A stretch of 64,000 nucleotides of DNA from Rhizophlyctis rosea (Eukaryota > Chytridiomycota > Chytridiomycetes > Rhizophlyctidales > Rhizophlyctidaceae), in assembly GCA_027596075.1 (NCBI GenBank), contig JADGJC010000154.1, positions 29,828 through 93,827 on the forward strand. Direction: 5' to 3'. Position 1 is the first letter of the stretch. Every line of letters starts with the position of its first letter. The position numbers and the translations under genes are program-made. Of this stretch, positions 39,326 to 52,811 are shown piece after piece. The notes under the pieces were generated by a model. It saw only the letters and a program-made list of their open reading frames with translations. It had not been told where the DNA came from and did not search any database.

Positions 39326-41592
39326 ATGCTAGTCATGGCTCAGTCCAAATCATCAGGTCTGCTCAGACCGTTCCTCTCCCTTCTCCTCGTCCTGTTCTTC
39401 CAATATGCTCTTGCCCAACGAACAGCAACGTACACAGCCTGCACAGCAACTCTACCCACAGGCTGGAGATCACTACGCAACTCGCCGTCCGTAACCTCTG
39501 CCTCACAATGCTTGACTTTCTGCGGCACCGTTCCTAATGCCACTGCATTCGGAATACGCGCGACGGGGACAGGGACTACTCGGGCTTTCTCATGTGATTG
39601 TTTCGATGAGGAGATCAGCAATCTTCAAACCTTGCAGGGAACTTGCAACTTGGAGTGCGCGGATGGGAATCCTTGTGGTGGGAGTTCGAGTACCACATAC
39701 GCATTATATCGACTAGGGGTAAGTTCTGCCATCACTGATATGTACACTGGGGGGGGGGTTGCATGGGAGTTCAATCTGTGCTGTTGTTCAGGCGAGCCGC
39801 TTGTTTGTTTACATCTTCGTTTCCGCTGTTGTGTACATCTGCGCCATGCGAGACTTTGTTATTTGAACGCTGACGATGACTTCTTTACCAGGGCACAGCT
39901 GCGACCTCTTCATCATCCAGAACGACCACCACCACCACAGCAGCAGCAAACGCAACATCAACAACAGCAAACACGCCTCTTACCACAACTTCCGGCGCAG
40001 TCGTCACAGCCACCGGACCATCCAGCACACCAACCGCAACATCCACACCAACATCCGACCCAACCCAATCTTCCTCCACCTCCAGCGGCGGCCTAAACAC
40101 AGGCGCCAAAGTCGCCATTGGGGTTGGCAGCTCATTAGCAGGCCTCATCCTTTTACTTCTTCTGTGCTTGTTGATCCGCGTCATCCATTCACGAAGAAAA
40201 CGAAAAGAAGTCGAAAATATCATTGCCCAAGTACCTACACCGCCAATATCGCCGGAACCACAGAGTTACAGGGGGTCGACGTTGATGGTGGGAGCTAGGG
40301 GTAGTGGCATGAACCCTGACGGGACACCAATTCAGAAGCCCGCAAGCAGCGCTTTCGCATACGGGTATGATTCTGCTCCAGCGGGTCATACTGTTGTCAA
40401 TCCATACTCCACAAGTCCACCTAGAGGACTGGACTATCTGGGAGCACCCGTACAAACCTTCTATCAACAACCCGGGGCGGGAAGTACGAAATCATGGGGA
40501 AATGACATATCCTCACAATGGCGACCAGCCGATTCGTCTTCCAACCTTGCAACATCACCTGCCGGATCAACAGCCCATCTCCTGGCCTCATCACCTCCAC
40601 AATCAAAATCCGGGTCATCGTGGGGACAGGGTGGTTACCTTTCTCGCGCAGGGAGCAAGAGTTCATTGAAGGATGCGGTGTTGGCGGCGGGGAATCATCC
40701 TTATGGCGTAGACTATCATGAAATGGCACAATTTGACGATAAGAGTAACAAGTCGTCGTACCATTCTGATTCTGGGTTGGGTGCATCCGCTGCGTCGTAT
40801 CCTGTGCCGCCTCTACCGCATATTGGGGACCCCATGCCGTCAGGGCATATGCGGAACGGGAGCAACACGTCGGTGCATTTGGCGGGAAGTGCGGGGTCGT
40901 CGGGTGGGAAGGGGAAGAGCTATTTGCCGGCTATGACTCCACCACCACCCATAAGAGCATACGAGTATGAAGAAGGGGACTCAATAGAAGCGGCACCACC
41001 TACACCACCAACTCCTCCAACGGCACAAAGCGGGAATAGCTCGACGATTCATATGGGACCGACGGGAGTTGACTTGGAGAGTTTGTATACAATGAGTGAG
41101 AGGGGATCTTCGTTCGAAACGGAGCGTGGTAGCAACGGGCAAGGACAAGGCTACATGAACCACAACAACGCACGCAACATCCAACTCCAAGACGTCGGAA
41201 TCCGCAACAGCGCCATCGGCGGAGCAGGCGTAAGTCGTCGTGGCGATTTCCGATCCACTCGACAACCTCAACCAACTTACGTCGCACCCAAACCCTCCAC
41301 CTACTCCCCCTACGAAGACCTCTACACACCCACCATTACAGTCGGACCTGGGACGGATTACCTGCATGCAAAGGATTCACCGCCGTCGCCGGGTGCTGCG
41401 GGTCAGTATGCTAGTGGCGGCGGGTATGGGCAGGGACGGATGATGGGGCAGACTAGGGAGCCGCATCCGCTTTCGAAGCAAGTGAGGGGGAATGCGGTTA
41501 GTGATGAGGAGTCGGAGGATGTGACGTTGGGGCGGATTTATGGGTGGAAGGACCATACGGGGTTGGGTGTTGGGGAGCAGGGGAGGAAATGA
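39326..41592 (+). CDS. WSC-domain single-pass membrane sensor-like protein
   Basis: There are two exons, 39326-39718 and 39892-41592, joined in phase 0 (697 residues). The order is: signal peptide (~1-31), one WSC domain (~34-131, ending ALYRLG at the exon border), a Ser/Thr-rich mucin-like stretch (~132-195), one strong transmembrane helix (~203-227, VAIGVGSSLAG then a Leu run) and a basic stop-transfer HSRRKRK. A long Gly/Ser/Pro-rich cytoplasmic tail follows. This is the layout of the yeast Wsc-type cell-wall-stress sensors that feed the Rho1/PKC cell-wall-integrity pathway. The tail is much longer than in yeast Wsc proteins. The intron carries a long G run near 39748. An in-frame ATG at 39335 is an alternative start. 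It shares a bidirectional upstream region with the WSC/CBM18 gene. Confidence 0.85.
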
Positions 41593-42736
41593 TGTGTAGA
41601 TGAATAGTATGTACAGAATAGATGTATGTCAAGTTGGGTTTTTGTACATGTGTTTTTTTCTTTGGACTCCTGGCAGCACAGATACCACTCTTCGCTGATT
41701 GTCCATCACGTTGTTGGATGATGTGTGCATTGGGCTGCTGCTCATCAACAGGTCTCTTTTTCATAAATCTTGTTCTGCATGTCTACTTGCTTTCCCGCAA
41801 GTATCGTCGTTCGTATCGGTCGCCATCGTATCGTTGCAGGAGTTACTGCTCGTGCCAACTCCGGTGGTGGCGCTAACGTCATCGACTATCGCATCTGCAA
41901 GACTTGTCGAATCCCAGTCAATCCTCAAGTCCCTCCTGGTTTGCGACTGGCCAACGCTGACGGTTCCCCGCTCAACATCATCGGCATGGCTACCTTTTTG
42001 GTTCAGTCTGGTCCAGTCGCTACCCGCATCCGAGCTTTTGTCGCCAATCCCCTTCCAAACAAGCTCATTCTCGGTACTCCATGGGCGATTGCAACTGGGG
42101 CTGTGCTCGACTTCAGTTCCAACACTGTTTGGTTTCGACTTATTGATTTCGGATACTTCCCCAAACCTTGTTGACGTAAGGCCAAACATACTCGGAACGG
42201 ACAACAATACCTACACGCTGACGATTGGACCGTCACACAGGCACGGTGCTTGAAATCGAGACTGATGATATGTGTACGATGTTCTGAAGCATTTAGTCAA
42301 TGATCACTTTCACAATTCATCCCCGCAATGCAGGAATTGTTTTGTCTCATCCTGTTGGTATGTGGAACCAGTGATAATCACCCTTCAATCCCAAAGAATG
42401 AGGAAAACAAAAGGGAAAGACGTTCGGTATCAAATCCTCACCCACACACGCTCCACACGAAGCACTTGATGAGGCGCACACCGAAAACACTCGCCCGCCT
42501 TTCAGTGCGAAGCTGTTTTGATTGATTGAAGTTGTCTCTAAAAACACAAAAAAGAGATGGTACAATCTACATATGTATATTTTTCGTCTTTTTCTTGGTT
42601 GCAAACTGAATACTAGTGGAGTGTGGTTTCTATATCCAGAGATTGTTTACTACTCATCGTATACCTTGTCGGGAGGGTCTCTCCCGCTAATCCCAATGTC
42701 CATTGTCCAAACCGTGAATTCCGACCCTTCCCGTCC
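41593..42736. other. Intergenic region containing a retropepsin remnant
   Basis: Apart from the protease-like frame annotated separately, I see no coding region. The right part is A-rich and is the likely 3' flank of the minus-strand GPI-type protein gene. Confidence 0.5.
41779..42174 (+). pseudogene. Isolated Ty3-type retropepsin-like ORF with Asp-to-Asn active site
   Basis: The 132-residue frame has the retroelement aspartic-protease layout: a first strand (VVRIGRHRIVAGVT), an active-site turn followed by ANVIDYRICK, a middle hairpin (LRLANADGSPLNIIG) and the ILG-type strand (PLPNKLILGTPWA), then a DFSSNTVWF end. The D-[ST]-G catalytic triad is replaced by N-S-G (RANSGGGANVID), which a single G-to-A change could produce. 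No gag, RT or integrase lies next to it. It is most likely a solitary remnant of a Ty3/gypsy pol gene. A domesticated protein is possible because the frame is otherwise intact over its full fold length. Confidence 0.55.
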
Positions 42737-43536
42737 TTACGCCAACAAAGCTCCAACGACCGCCGCCAACCCAGCAACGACTCCACCGACCCATCCAACC
42801 TTCACATCCGAGGCACCGCTACCAGGGAGGTTTGCTCCACCGACGGTGGTGGGAGTTCCGTTCGAGCTGGCGGTGGTAGAGGTGGGAGCGGCATCCTGGG
42901 GCAGACCGGGGACGGTGCAAGAAGCGGGACCACGGCTGGCGCCGTAGAAGGCAAGTTGGGAGTTGGAAGCAAGTACGTTACCGACGGATTGCAAGTGGGT
43001 GTTGTCGTAGGAGAGACCGCCGGTGCAGATGTCGAAGACGGAGAGGATGGGGATTTGGCCTTTTGGTGGGGTGTTTGCGACGAAGAGGAAGAAGATGTTG
43101 GATTGGTTGGCTGCTGCGCTGGCACCTGATAATACACAAAACGAAATCGTCAATACAGTTGTCCATGATAATAACTGCAAGTTTTCAAGCTCCACCGTCA
43201 CTTACCACCACCGTTGGGGCACGCCTTCCTGCTCGTTCCGAACCCAGTAACAGTCACCGTTTGTCCCAAGATGTTTGCTCCGGAGTTCATTGTGGGGTTA
43301 GTACTGGCGTAAACGCACTGGACGTTGACGGTCGCGTTGTAGTTCTCTGCAGTACCGGTGACGCCAGTGGTGGGGTCGGACACGCCAATGTTGTTACCGA
43401 GGACGGTACCGAGAACGGTGTATTGTGCCTTCGTGATAAAGCACGTGGTGTCAGTGGGCTGACATTGGGGGGCGGTTGCCATCTGCGCAATGGCCATAGG
43501 GGCCAGGGCGAGAGTGAGGAGGGCGGGGGGACGCAT
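42737..43536 (-). CDS. Small secreted, probably GPI-anchored surface protein
   Basis: Two minus-strand exons, 43536-43206 and 43125-42737, join in phase 1 (239 residues). The ATG at 43536 begins a signal peptide (MRPPALLTLALAPMAIAQ). Further upstream in-frame codons are not used because they would bury it. The mature part has a few cysteines (QCQPTDTTCF, VQC, KAC, DIC, ASC), N-glycosylation-type sites (NYNATV, NQS) and a Thr/Ser-rich stretch near the end. The last ~25 residues (SGASDVKVGWVGGVVAGLAAVVGALLA) form a small-residue omega-like site, a spacer and a hydrophobic tail, the pattern of a GPI anchor signal. I do not recognise a family. By content it belongs with the surface-protein group to its left. 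Confidence 0.75.
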
Positions 43537-46500
43537 TGTGTGGGGTTTGGAATTGGTTGGAGGACGGGAAGGGAGGTGAGGATGAGGATGATGCGCGGAG
43601 GAGAAGAAAGAAGATTGCAGTCGTTGTCTTTCAGGCGTGGTTTGGGGGGGAGACCCAAGACCTTTTTGTATCACTATGGTGTGCGGTTTAAGTCTATCCA
43701 TGTTTCCCTTTTCGATGAAAGGTAACACGATGGTCATACCACCCAACTCTGAATGACTGCTGTAACATAGTGTCCACATAGTTGCGGGTGGGTAGTACAG
43801 TGGCAGTCAAAAGTCTACCCCCCCTAATATGAAAATGTGCTATTTTAGGATACATTGGCAGTAATGTGGCTTGACAGGTGACAGTGCCACCAACGGCTTC
43901 CATGTGGTGCGTATGTAATCACCGCACAAGCCACGGGGCCTGAAACGAGCGGTAGCGGCCGTTGAGACCCATCCACACATGGTCACCCCCGCCAGGCAGT
44001 ACTGCATTGGCAATTTGGCAATGCACGTGAATTCACCCACCGTGATATGTGACGTGGTTGTTGTGCTATCCAATTGAGTGCGATGTTGGAGTCCACTGTC
44101 TTTGGAAGGCAGTGTAATGCAGAGCACTGCTTTCAGTCACCGTGGTCTCTTCTCCAGTCGCCTACTGAGCAAAGTATGCCCAGGTTGAGGTGCACGACAC
44201 TCCAGAGCATCCTGAAGTGAGTCATGCCAAACAGCTCAATCATGCTACTCAAAAAACCAAAAAGGACGAAAAAGCATAGAACAAGTGTGGGCCTGGTCAG
44301 ACCGCTTGTTAGGAAACGTTTTTTCCTCCATCTACAGTACTTATCTGACAGTTGCGATTATGCTTCACCGAGCACTTCAAGAGACGGATCACAACCAAAA
44401 GGATCAGCACGTATGAGAGGTATCGCCAATGGTTCTGCTCCTGCCATACATTGCTTGATGTCGGTCTACAATGTGTCGGAGGTTTGACGATCGCCGTCAT
44501 TCTGAGTGAGTTTGGCAATGAGCGACAGAGAAAAAGCTATCGAAAGTATTATGCGTGATAATCATGCATCATATAGTCTGAAGCGGGTTGCAAAGAAGGA
44601 CGTAGCGATAAAGTAGAGATCGCAATCTGGATTGTTGATCATTGCAGCCCCCCTGAGCCATCATGGGGCGGCGATTGCGCATGATTGGGTATATCCTTTT
44701 TGCTGTCAATAGACCCGAGGTTTGCATGACACTTGACGATCTTCGCAGATGCTATTTGAAGATGCTGTCGCATTGCATAGCTATGCCTCATCGATGACGA
44801 AATAAAATTGTTTCGACAATATGACTGTGTTGATGCTTACCGATGGATCATGTCTTTCTGTGCAGATTATCACCCAGACAAATGCAGTTAATGACAGGAT
44901 GCAATTTGAATGGATATAATATATAATGGAACCGAAGGATGCGGGCGAAATGTGAACCATGGCCATATATAATACTTCCTTCCCGGAAGGTGCATCAATT
45001 GGCCATCAGTTTCACCTGAAACGCGGCGGACACGTGGTCAGTTGCATAAAGACATGTTGGAGATGGGAGTCATCACTCGTGCACTTCTGACGCAACGAGT
45101 TCTTGAACAGATTAGAGCAGCAATGCAACCCGCATATGAGAAATACTCATTCGAGCAGCATCAAATCAGAATATCGGAATGGGATAGCACGTGCGACTTT
45201 GTTCAACTTGTCATACCCTTAAACGTGCCCACTGTGTTCCCGAGATACGGTGTCCATCACAATAACTATTGCCATGGTTGACAACCTATGGTGCAGTAAG
45301 ACTGACACGGTGCGATAACTCACATATGCGGTCATATCATGACAGGTTTTGTGTAAGATGATTGGTAGCGAACTCATTGAGTCTCTTTGCTCTACCGAGC
45401 TTTCCACCGTTTGTAAACTTGCTCGTTGTTTCCCTTTTGTTGTTTTTGGTTTGAAGTCGGCTCGCGCTACAGGCTGCAAACACCGGATTTTCCACGCATC
45501 ATTGTGTTCACCCATTTCAATTTTCAAAGACTGCACCATGCACTTACTCGATGCCCTTTGAACAACGTTGATCGAGCTTTGCAAGGGGTGAATCGTGGTC
45601 GTACGCTGGCTTAGGCCTTTTTGACGAAATATTCATCGAAGCAGATGGATTATTCTCACCTGTGCTCCTTGCAGTAAGTGTCAAAGATGTATATGGACAG
45701 CTGACGACTACGTATTGCGTTGACTTCCGCATGCAGCTCTTTCGTCTTCGACTTTTCTTGTCGTCGCTGTGAGGTGACGAGTTGACACCTTGCTCTCCAA
45801 GACCAGAAGCAGGGAATCAAACTTGGCAAGGGCGAAGAGGTTGGCTGTAAGGCCGCCCGTCAAAAACTCGCAGTCCAATGATGCAAACTTTATGCAACTG
45901 CATCATTCTTGGAGGATGATCAGCACTAGGGCTGCTTTCACCTGCAGCGAAGGTAGCTCATCAAGTTTTTTGCTTGGCCAAGTTGGCTATCAACAATCTC
46001 AGCCGGAAGAACAACCCATGCGTTCACTGAAGTAGGTCACCCATCAGTGCATCAAACCCAACATGATCTCGGCGCTTCTCAGACAATGCCAAGCGCACGG
46101 CCGCCAATTCTTGCATTTCATGGACGCTTGCCCGGAAATCTGTGGGGAAATGCTCGAAACGATTCTTCATTCCATTGTTCATCAAGCCCACACAAATGTT
46201 TGCCGGCGCATATGGACCAGATATCCCAGACGGATAGGCGGCATGACATTTCTTTCAACAGAGCATGATCTTGGACTTGAGTTCCTGCATCTTCCGTAAG
46301 ACCCAATGTTTGTATACTTTTTTGCTGATTGCGCGGCTGTTCCTTGAGTGAAAAATGCCCTACGTGTGCACTTTTGCGAAGTGGAACGCGATGAGTGCAT
46401 CTGTTATACTTACGGTTCCGCGGCAGCGGTCAACCATAGTAGGTCCCTGTCTCAACCACGTCACGCGCACCTTGAAGGTTCATAAGGTATTCCTCCAATA

Positions 46501-49500
46501 ACTGTTTCGTTCCTGAGCGAAAGCACGAATCAATCACTCGCCATGTCTCAGAAAAAAAGATGAACGCCCTGTGAGAAACACAGCGGGTTTCGACACATCT
46601 CAATGCATTCCCCCGCTAGATCAGCAAGGCAGCAGCAGCTTTGAGTTTTGGTTCGTTTCGTCCCACCAAGAGAACTGAAACATCCATCGTCTTTTTGGGG
46701 GCGAATCTTACTTGCACATCTGACATTGCGCTCGAGGAACTGCGTTCCATACACATTGCAGGTCATCTTGGCAACGCTGGCCTCCAACGACGAACCGATC
46801 TTGGTGGACGTACTAGACGCGACGTCTATCAGTGGACGAACCATGCTCTCGGTGGGGCCGCTTCAGATGAGGACAGATACACAAAGATTGAAGGCGAAAA
46901 CGAAACCGAAGGTGGCCACTAATAACTGTTCACAAGTCTGGATAGAAGGATTTGGGTGTCACCAAGTTCAGTACATATAACCAACTGCTTCGATACCTTT
47001 GAAAACTTATTGGGAAACAAGTCAGCCAGCTCCAGGCAGAGCGTTGTCATTGCTTTTTTCCGCGACTTTGGTATAGCGAGATGGCATGCATGGAATAAGC
47101 GGCATGGACACCCGCCTGCTCGTTGTTGAGATTGTCAGTATTGTCATAGGGATCGGAATTAGTTGGTCAGGCGACAGCTGTTCTCGGAAATTTGAGCGTT
47201 TAGGTCTCCATGACTTTCTTTTTTGTATCTTGGCTTTTGAAACTTATCGGATTAATTACCATTTCTATCTGACACAAATGATGATGGATCCCATTTTCTT
47301 CATCTGCACTCACGGAAACCCTTTACAACGATAGAGTTGTGCCAATTTGCGAGGTGTACAGCTCGATGCTCTTAGATGGCTAAGTTTGTGAATTTTGAAG
47401 CTAATGGAGCGAGAGGGTCATATAATGCGCAATGTATAGTATGGCAGTTCAGATGTGCGGATACATCTTTCACTGGACAGAGCGTTGTCATTTCTTTTCT
47501 GGCCAGTCAGATGGCAGGGCCACCAAGTCAACGTAAACACCGCATAAGCCACCTGGCCCGGACGTCAGTGTTGGAGAAACTGGCCGAAAGCGCTCTAACA
47601 CCAACCCATTAACCCAGTGGACCACTTCGGAGTTTGAACTGGACAGTTGACATACCTATTCATAATGTACCGTCACCTTGTCAAGGAAGCCGCGAATACT
47701 TACAACGCAGACCAATTGTCAATTTTTTGCCCCACTTCAGGCGACATCAGATACATCAATTATGCATTATGAATCGAAATGTCTTCACACGGGACAAGAC
47801 AGCGCGTTCATGTTTGAGGAGACGCTGGTCCGTCACACACTTATGCTCAGTCCTTTCAACTGCAGCCCGTCTTGAGTTTGGAGGATGGGATTGATTGACA
47901 CCACAACATGTGGACCATCCAGATGCCCATGACAAAAATGAGTTCGAGGGAACATCGTTCAGTATGGTCGGGGGTAAGGAACCCTCACCTGCTCATGCGA
48001 GCTGGTGTTAAATCGAGCTTGTTAATCATGATTGTTATTGGTGGACATGAGTGACTGGCGTTCTTAAGGCTCCGGTTTGTGAGCTGCTTTGGCACAGTGG
48101 TGCCGGCAAAACACTTCTGACATTGCGCGGCATGGATGGAATGCAAAAGGATCTAATGCTCGGACGCTAATGGAACGTATATCACGCTCTGACGGTTGTT
48201 AAACCTTGCTATACAATGGAGTCAATGCTGCCTTTCAGTCTTTGATCGAGTATCTGGCGCTCGTCGTCGCGCTCGTCAGTTCGTCGGCGGCGGCCCGATA
48301 TCGCATTCCATCTAGGCGCATGGCGCCCTGTCGTATGGGTCGCAAAAAGTCAACATTATGAGGCGGCCATCATGGAGACATGCGAACGGAATGAGCATAT
48401 CTCCACCAGCTTAGACGTCCAACTATTCCACACAACTCACACAGATTTGGGGCGGTGGTCATCTACAGAACCCAAAAGAGTCATAGTAGTGAAAGGATCC
48501 AACATGTGTCCCTACGTGCATGCGATGACTCTCATAGTGAGTCTCAATCGACGGCGTTTACAGTCGCCGACAAGATGGAATTGTTGATGGAAGGCTGCCT
48601 CTGGTGAAGGTAATTTTTGATATCGACAGAAAGGGCGCGGAATCTGGAAGGAGTGATCCATGGTCTCGCGTTGCCTTCTCAAACTTCTGACGAGAATGTC
48701 TTCGGCGGAATTGATTTTCCTTATGTGCGCTCGTTGCAGCACTTGTCCATTGGAAGATATTGTTGGGTAGACAATTATAGTGTTGACATCCTCATTCCAC
48801 GACTTTGTCCTCGTTACATTTTTGCGGCTTGCCGCAAGGTGGAGAGATGGCATCTGAATCTTCATTGGGCATCAAACTTGGGACGAGCGCGAACAGGTGA
48901 GTAATGAAGTTCACCGCCACGGAGTTGCAGTCCTTCATGCAAACTCTGTGGAATCTGCTGATGCAGCTCCGTCATTCAAGAGAAATGATGGGCCGCATTC
49001 ACATATATCTATGGAGGCAGGCCGATCACTTTACTTTCACGACTTATCTCCGCCGGTAGGCCGATCAAAATGTATGTTCAAAAACTGTCGCATTGATATG
49101 GTATTGGATCTTCCAAGGCCCACGTTGGACTGAGTGTAGCATCATTTTACATCCCATTAACGACAACCGCAATGCTCCATATGTCCCTGATGTCATTTTG
49201 GAGTTTTTGGCTGAGCCAACAAGCATGCTTCCTGTGGCATGAGGGATGGGACATTGTCACTTTATCAAGCACGAGGCTACTACAAAGTGATGATGAAGAC
49301 GAGTTCCCACATCTTCTGTAGCACCTTCGCTTATATATTTTTTGGTTGTTTCGGCAGGTCTGCTATCTGAAATGTCAAATGCTCATTATGGAAAAGATTT
49401 GTGCCAACATGATGAGTGCCTGTGTTGCAATTATCGTTATGGGGAAAAGCTCGCAGTATCGATCACGTTGTGTATACTTTTTGAAGATGTGGAACCTAAT

Positions 49501-52500
49501 CCAGAATCTCTTTTTTCATTCATGACGGAACCTGCGATGCGGTAACTGCCTTTGCCTAAAAAGTAATGAACGGCTTGTGGGACCGAAGCGGGGATTTGCC
49601 ACGTGTGCAAGCATCCGTCCGCTGTCTCAGTGCGTCAGCAACTGCCTATGACGTTCCATCTGTTCCTGTGAGTCCATTATGATGAGTTCCATCGTGTTTC
49701 ATATTCTTTCCACTCGTGCCAATGAAACATACTGAACACCAGGGACTTGGCTGATGATTGTGTGCCACTGATTGTGCCACCAAAATCTCTTGATGGTTCC
49801 AAGCCCCATCGTCAAGAAATCTTAGTCTCTCAAGAATTGGACGGAGATTCGTTGCTTTCATTGAGATTGCGGGCGGGCACTCCTTTGTACCAATCAGATT
49901 TTCAAGCAGTGCTTTTCAAAACGACCAAATCGCTCTAACGACGTTGCACAACAAATTGGGACAGCGTTCTGCGAGGAGCGGCCAACTTGTCCGCTAGACG
50001 TGTTGACGTACGCATCCGCCGTATGACGCTGGCACCCCCAACTTGATATCAACTTATCAAGATTGTAGTAAAGGCATCATGCAACACATAGTTGTGCCGC
50101 TATTCATGGTGATCGGCCTCTTCTTGTGTCGTAGTTTCCCGTTTGTTTATGTTGGTTTTTAAGGGACCACTTCATTCGTTACTGTTCGATTGGAGAATCA
50201 ATGGTATGGGACTGATCTTCTTCACCTGTACTTACACGGGCGAATGGTCCACCGAGACGGAAGGATGTCGCAAGGTGGCAGATTGTTTTGCCTAGGTCGA
50301 GACAGTTTGATTACCGATTGTCCCCACCGTTTGCGACTTGTGCCGCATCGGCAAAAACAGATGGCGGGGGCGATCTAGTCCTTGCCCCTTTCTCCTTTTC
50401 GCCTCAGGAGAAGTTTCATGTTAGTATCGGTGCTTGGATGTGTCGGCCGCCCGATTGTCTAGCCATGTGCTGCTGAGCACAGAAGTATGCCAATCAGGGA
50501 GCCTTCGCGGTGGGAGATCCGGATCATTGGTTGATGAGACGCACTTGAGAAGTGCAGCTCCATCCCTTACTGGACAGAGCGTTGTTAATTTCTTTTCTTT
50601 CATTTTCTCCTACAATTCTTCTTTAGCAAGTGGCGGAAAGTTCAGAGGTGAGCGCCCCGATGGACAACAAGGCCACTCGGTTGGACCTAATGGAATTATC
50701 AAAGTTGGAATATCAAAAGTCTGCGCACCAAGCTGCGATGATTCGTCAAGCCTAGCTCACCGCTCTCAAGAGTCTGGGTCCAAGTAAAAGCATTCAACCA
50801 GCTGTTGATGTACCCTCAGCCCTCAAAGGACGAGAATTTTACCCACTAGGCTGAGCTTCGTCATTTTTTTGCGCCCATAGTAAGATCGGATCCAGCCCCG
50901 CTCTTGTTCGCGAATCGCATTCGCATAGTGGTGACCAACCTTCAATACATAGAATGGATTGGGAATCGAAATGCTCTCACACGAAATAACACCACAGTTT
51001 TCATGAATGAGCGGTGGTCAATGATCGGAAGACCGCTGATCGCCGAGGTTTCGGGCGTTTGTCAAAGCAGGGCCTACCATGCACCTCTTACGTTGGCGCC
51101 GCGGGGTTATAATATCAATGGAACGAAGCTATGATGAGGGAATGTGAACGGTGCTGCTATGATCGTCAAGCTTCTTGAACAATGGAGTCAACGCCTCTCT
51201 GGGGACCAGACCCCAATCCGCTCGTAGTCGCGAAGGCGCACGTCGGCGAATAGGACCCGAATATGCGGTTCATAGCGCTTCCAAAGCTTTCCCTCCTACC
51301 AGGTCGGCATCCAGTGACTGCAAGAAGTGCTTCATGATACGAATGGAATACCAGTTAGCACGACGACTTGAGAGTCTCATGGATTTTTCTTGAATGATGA
51401 TTATGCGTTATGGTGCTGGAGAGAAGAAGAGCTCAAACGCGATGAAACGTAATGATTTTTTGCACTTCAGTGTTGTTCACAAAAGTACATGGCTACTATG
51501 TGCCAGACTCATATTGAATGAGCAAATACCAGTAGTTTCGAGTTCAGGGAAGGCAAATCAGGGTCCAATCAGAGGAGCCAAATCAGGGTCCAAGTCGCGT
51601 GACACCTTTGGTATCGGCGGTATCTTCAATGCTGGGACTGAATTGAACAAAAGCGATCGCTTCTGTTAATGTTTGAAGATGTTGCTGGGCATCTGGCAAT
51701 TGCACGCACCAATGGCACTAATGGCTTCTAGTTTCCATGTGTTCTAACCCGCAAAGAGCTTGTTAGTGGCTTGATTATAGGCTGCTAGAAGACAATGATT
51801 GCCTTGTAATCAGACCCCAAATAAGGCTGTACGGGGGCACAATGTGATTTAAAACAGGACAACGAACGTGGAAGAAGTACAAGCAAGGTCCGGGAAATGG
51901 ACCATTCATGAAATGCACAGCTTCATATTTAACTGTGAACCCGGACTCCGGTTGCAATGAGCCTACGGTGAGAAGCGGACGCTCAGAGGCTGATTGCTCT
52001 CTTCGCTGGAATTGTTGCATGATCAGGTGCAAGGATTGTTGACCGTAGCACGGGATGAGGCCTTGTATGTAACATCATGGTGATTGGCGAAGCGATCCAA
52101 CCCATTGGGATGTGGCGGCGGCGCCCAGATGCCACGAATGCGACGTCCCGGATCCGTGCGATGTGTGCGTCTGCTGTTTCATTGCACAATTTTAGCTGAT
52201 TGCTCTGAACCGGTAGGCAGTCAACAGATGGAGTAAATCAATTTGCGAAGACTGATTCGCACTCACATTGGCTGAATAATATTTTCGACACCTCGAAGTG
52301 TTGGGTTTTCCACAGGTGTTCAATACCGATTGAATGACCGGAATTAAGAGAGTATGGATCGTGAATGGATTAGTAGTGTGGGCGTCAACGTGCGCACATG
52401 CGCCGCCAGCGCATGAACCAGTCAATACCGGGAATTTCAACCAACAATCGAACCGATGTTCGCATGACTATCAGAATGAGCACATCAAGAAGCGCTGAAA

Positions 52501-52811
52501 TCATAGTGACAGGATATCCTCCGTCACCCACTTCATCCGTTCCCTTGCAGGAGTTTCATCTAGATGGGCCGAACGTGTGTCTAGTGGCTCCCTCACATGA
52601 AATGAAGTATATCTTGTATCTCAATTGCACGCAACTACTGAATGTCAACAACTGTCAGCAGAGGTCGCTGTTGAGATGTAAACCAAATACCGACGGGTTC
52701 AAATGCCTGGCCAATGGGCCCACAGAGTTGATGCGCTGCCGCCACACGAACAAAGTGGGTATGTTCAGGGAGCGCTGATGGCCCTCTGAACAAAGAATCG
52801 GTGTGCACTTC
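43537..52811. other. 9.3-kb gene-poor region with degraded repeats
   Basis: No frame longer than ~126 codons and no recognisable motif is seen on either strand. Short related words recur at long distance: an ACTGGACAGAGCGTTGT core at about 47471 and 50569, with a weaker match (CAGAGCGTTGTC) near 47037. AATCGAAATG followed by CTCACACG-like text occurs 300-400 bp downstream in two of these (47769 and 50966). This suggests remnants of an old dispersed repeat. No transposase or RT coding trace is left. Confidence 0.5.

Noticed and set aside
46641..46980. Two overlapping ~100-codon frames in the gene desert
   Set aside because: They are in different registers of the same DNA, neither shows a motif, and the region looks like degraded repeats.
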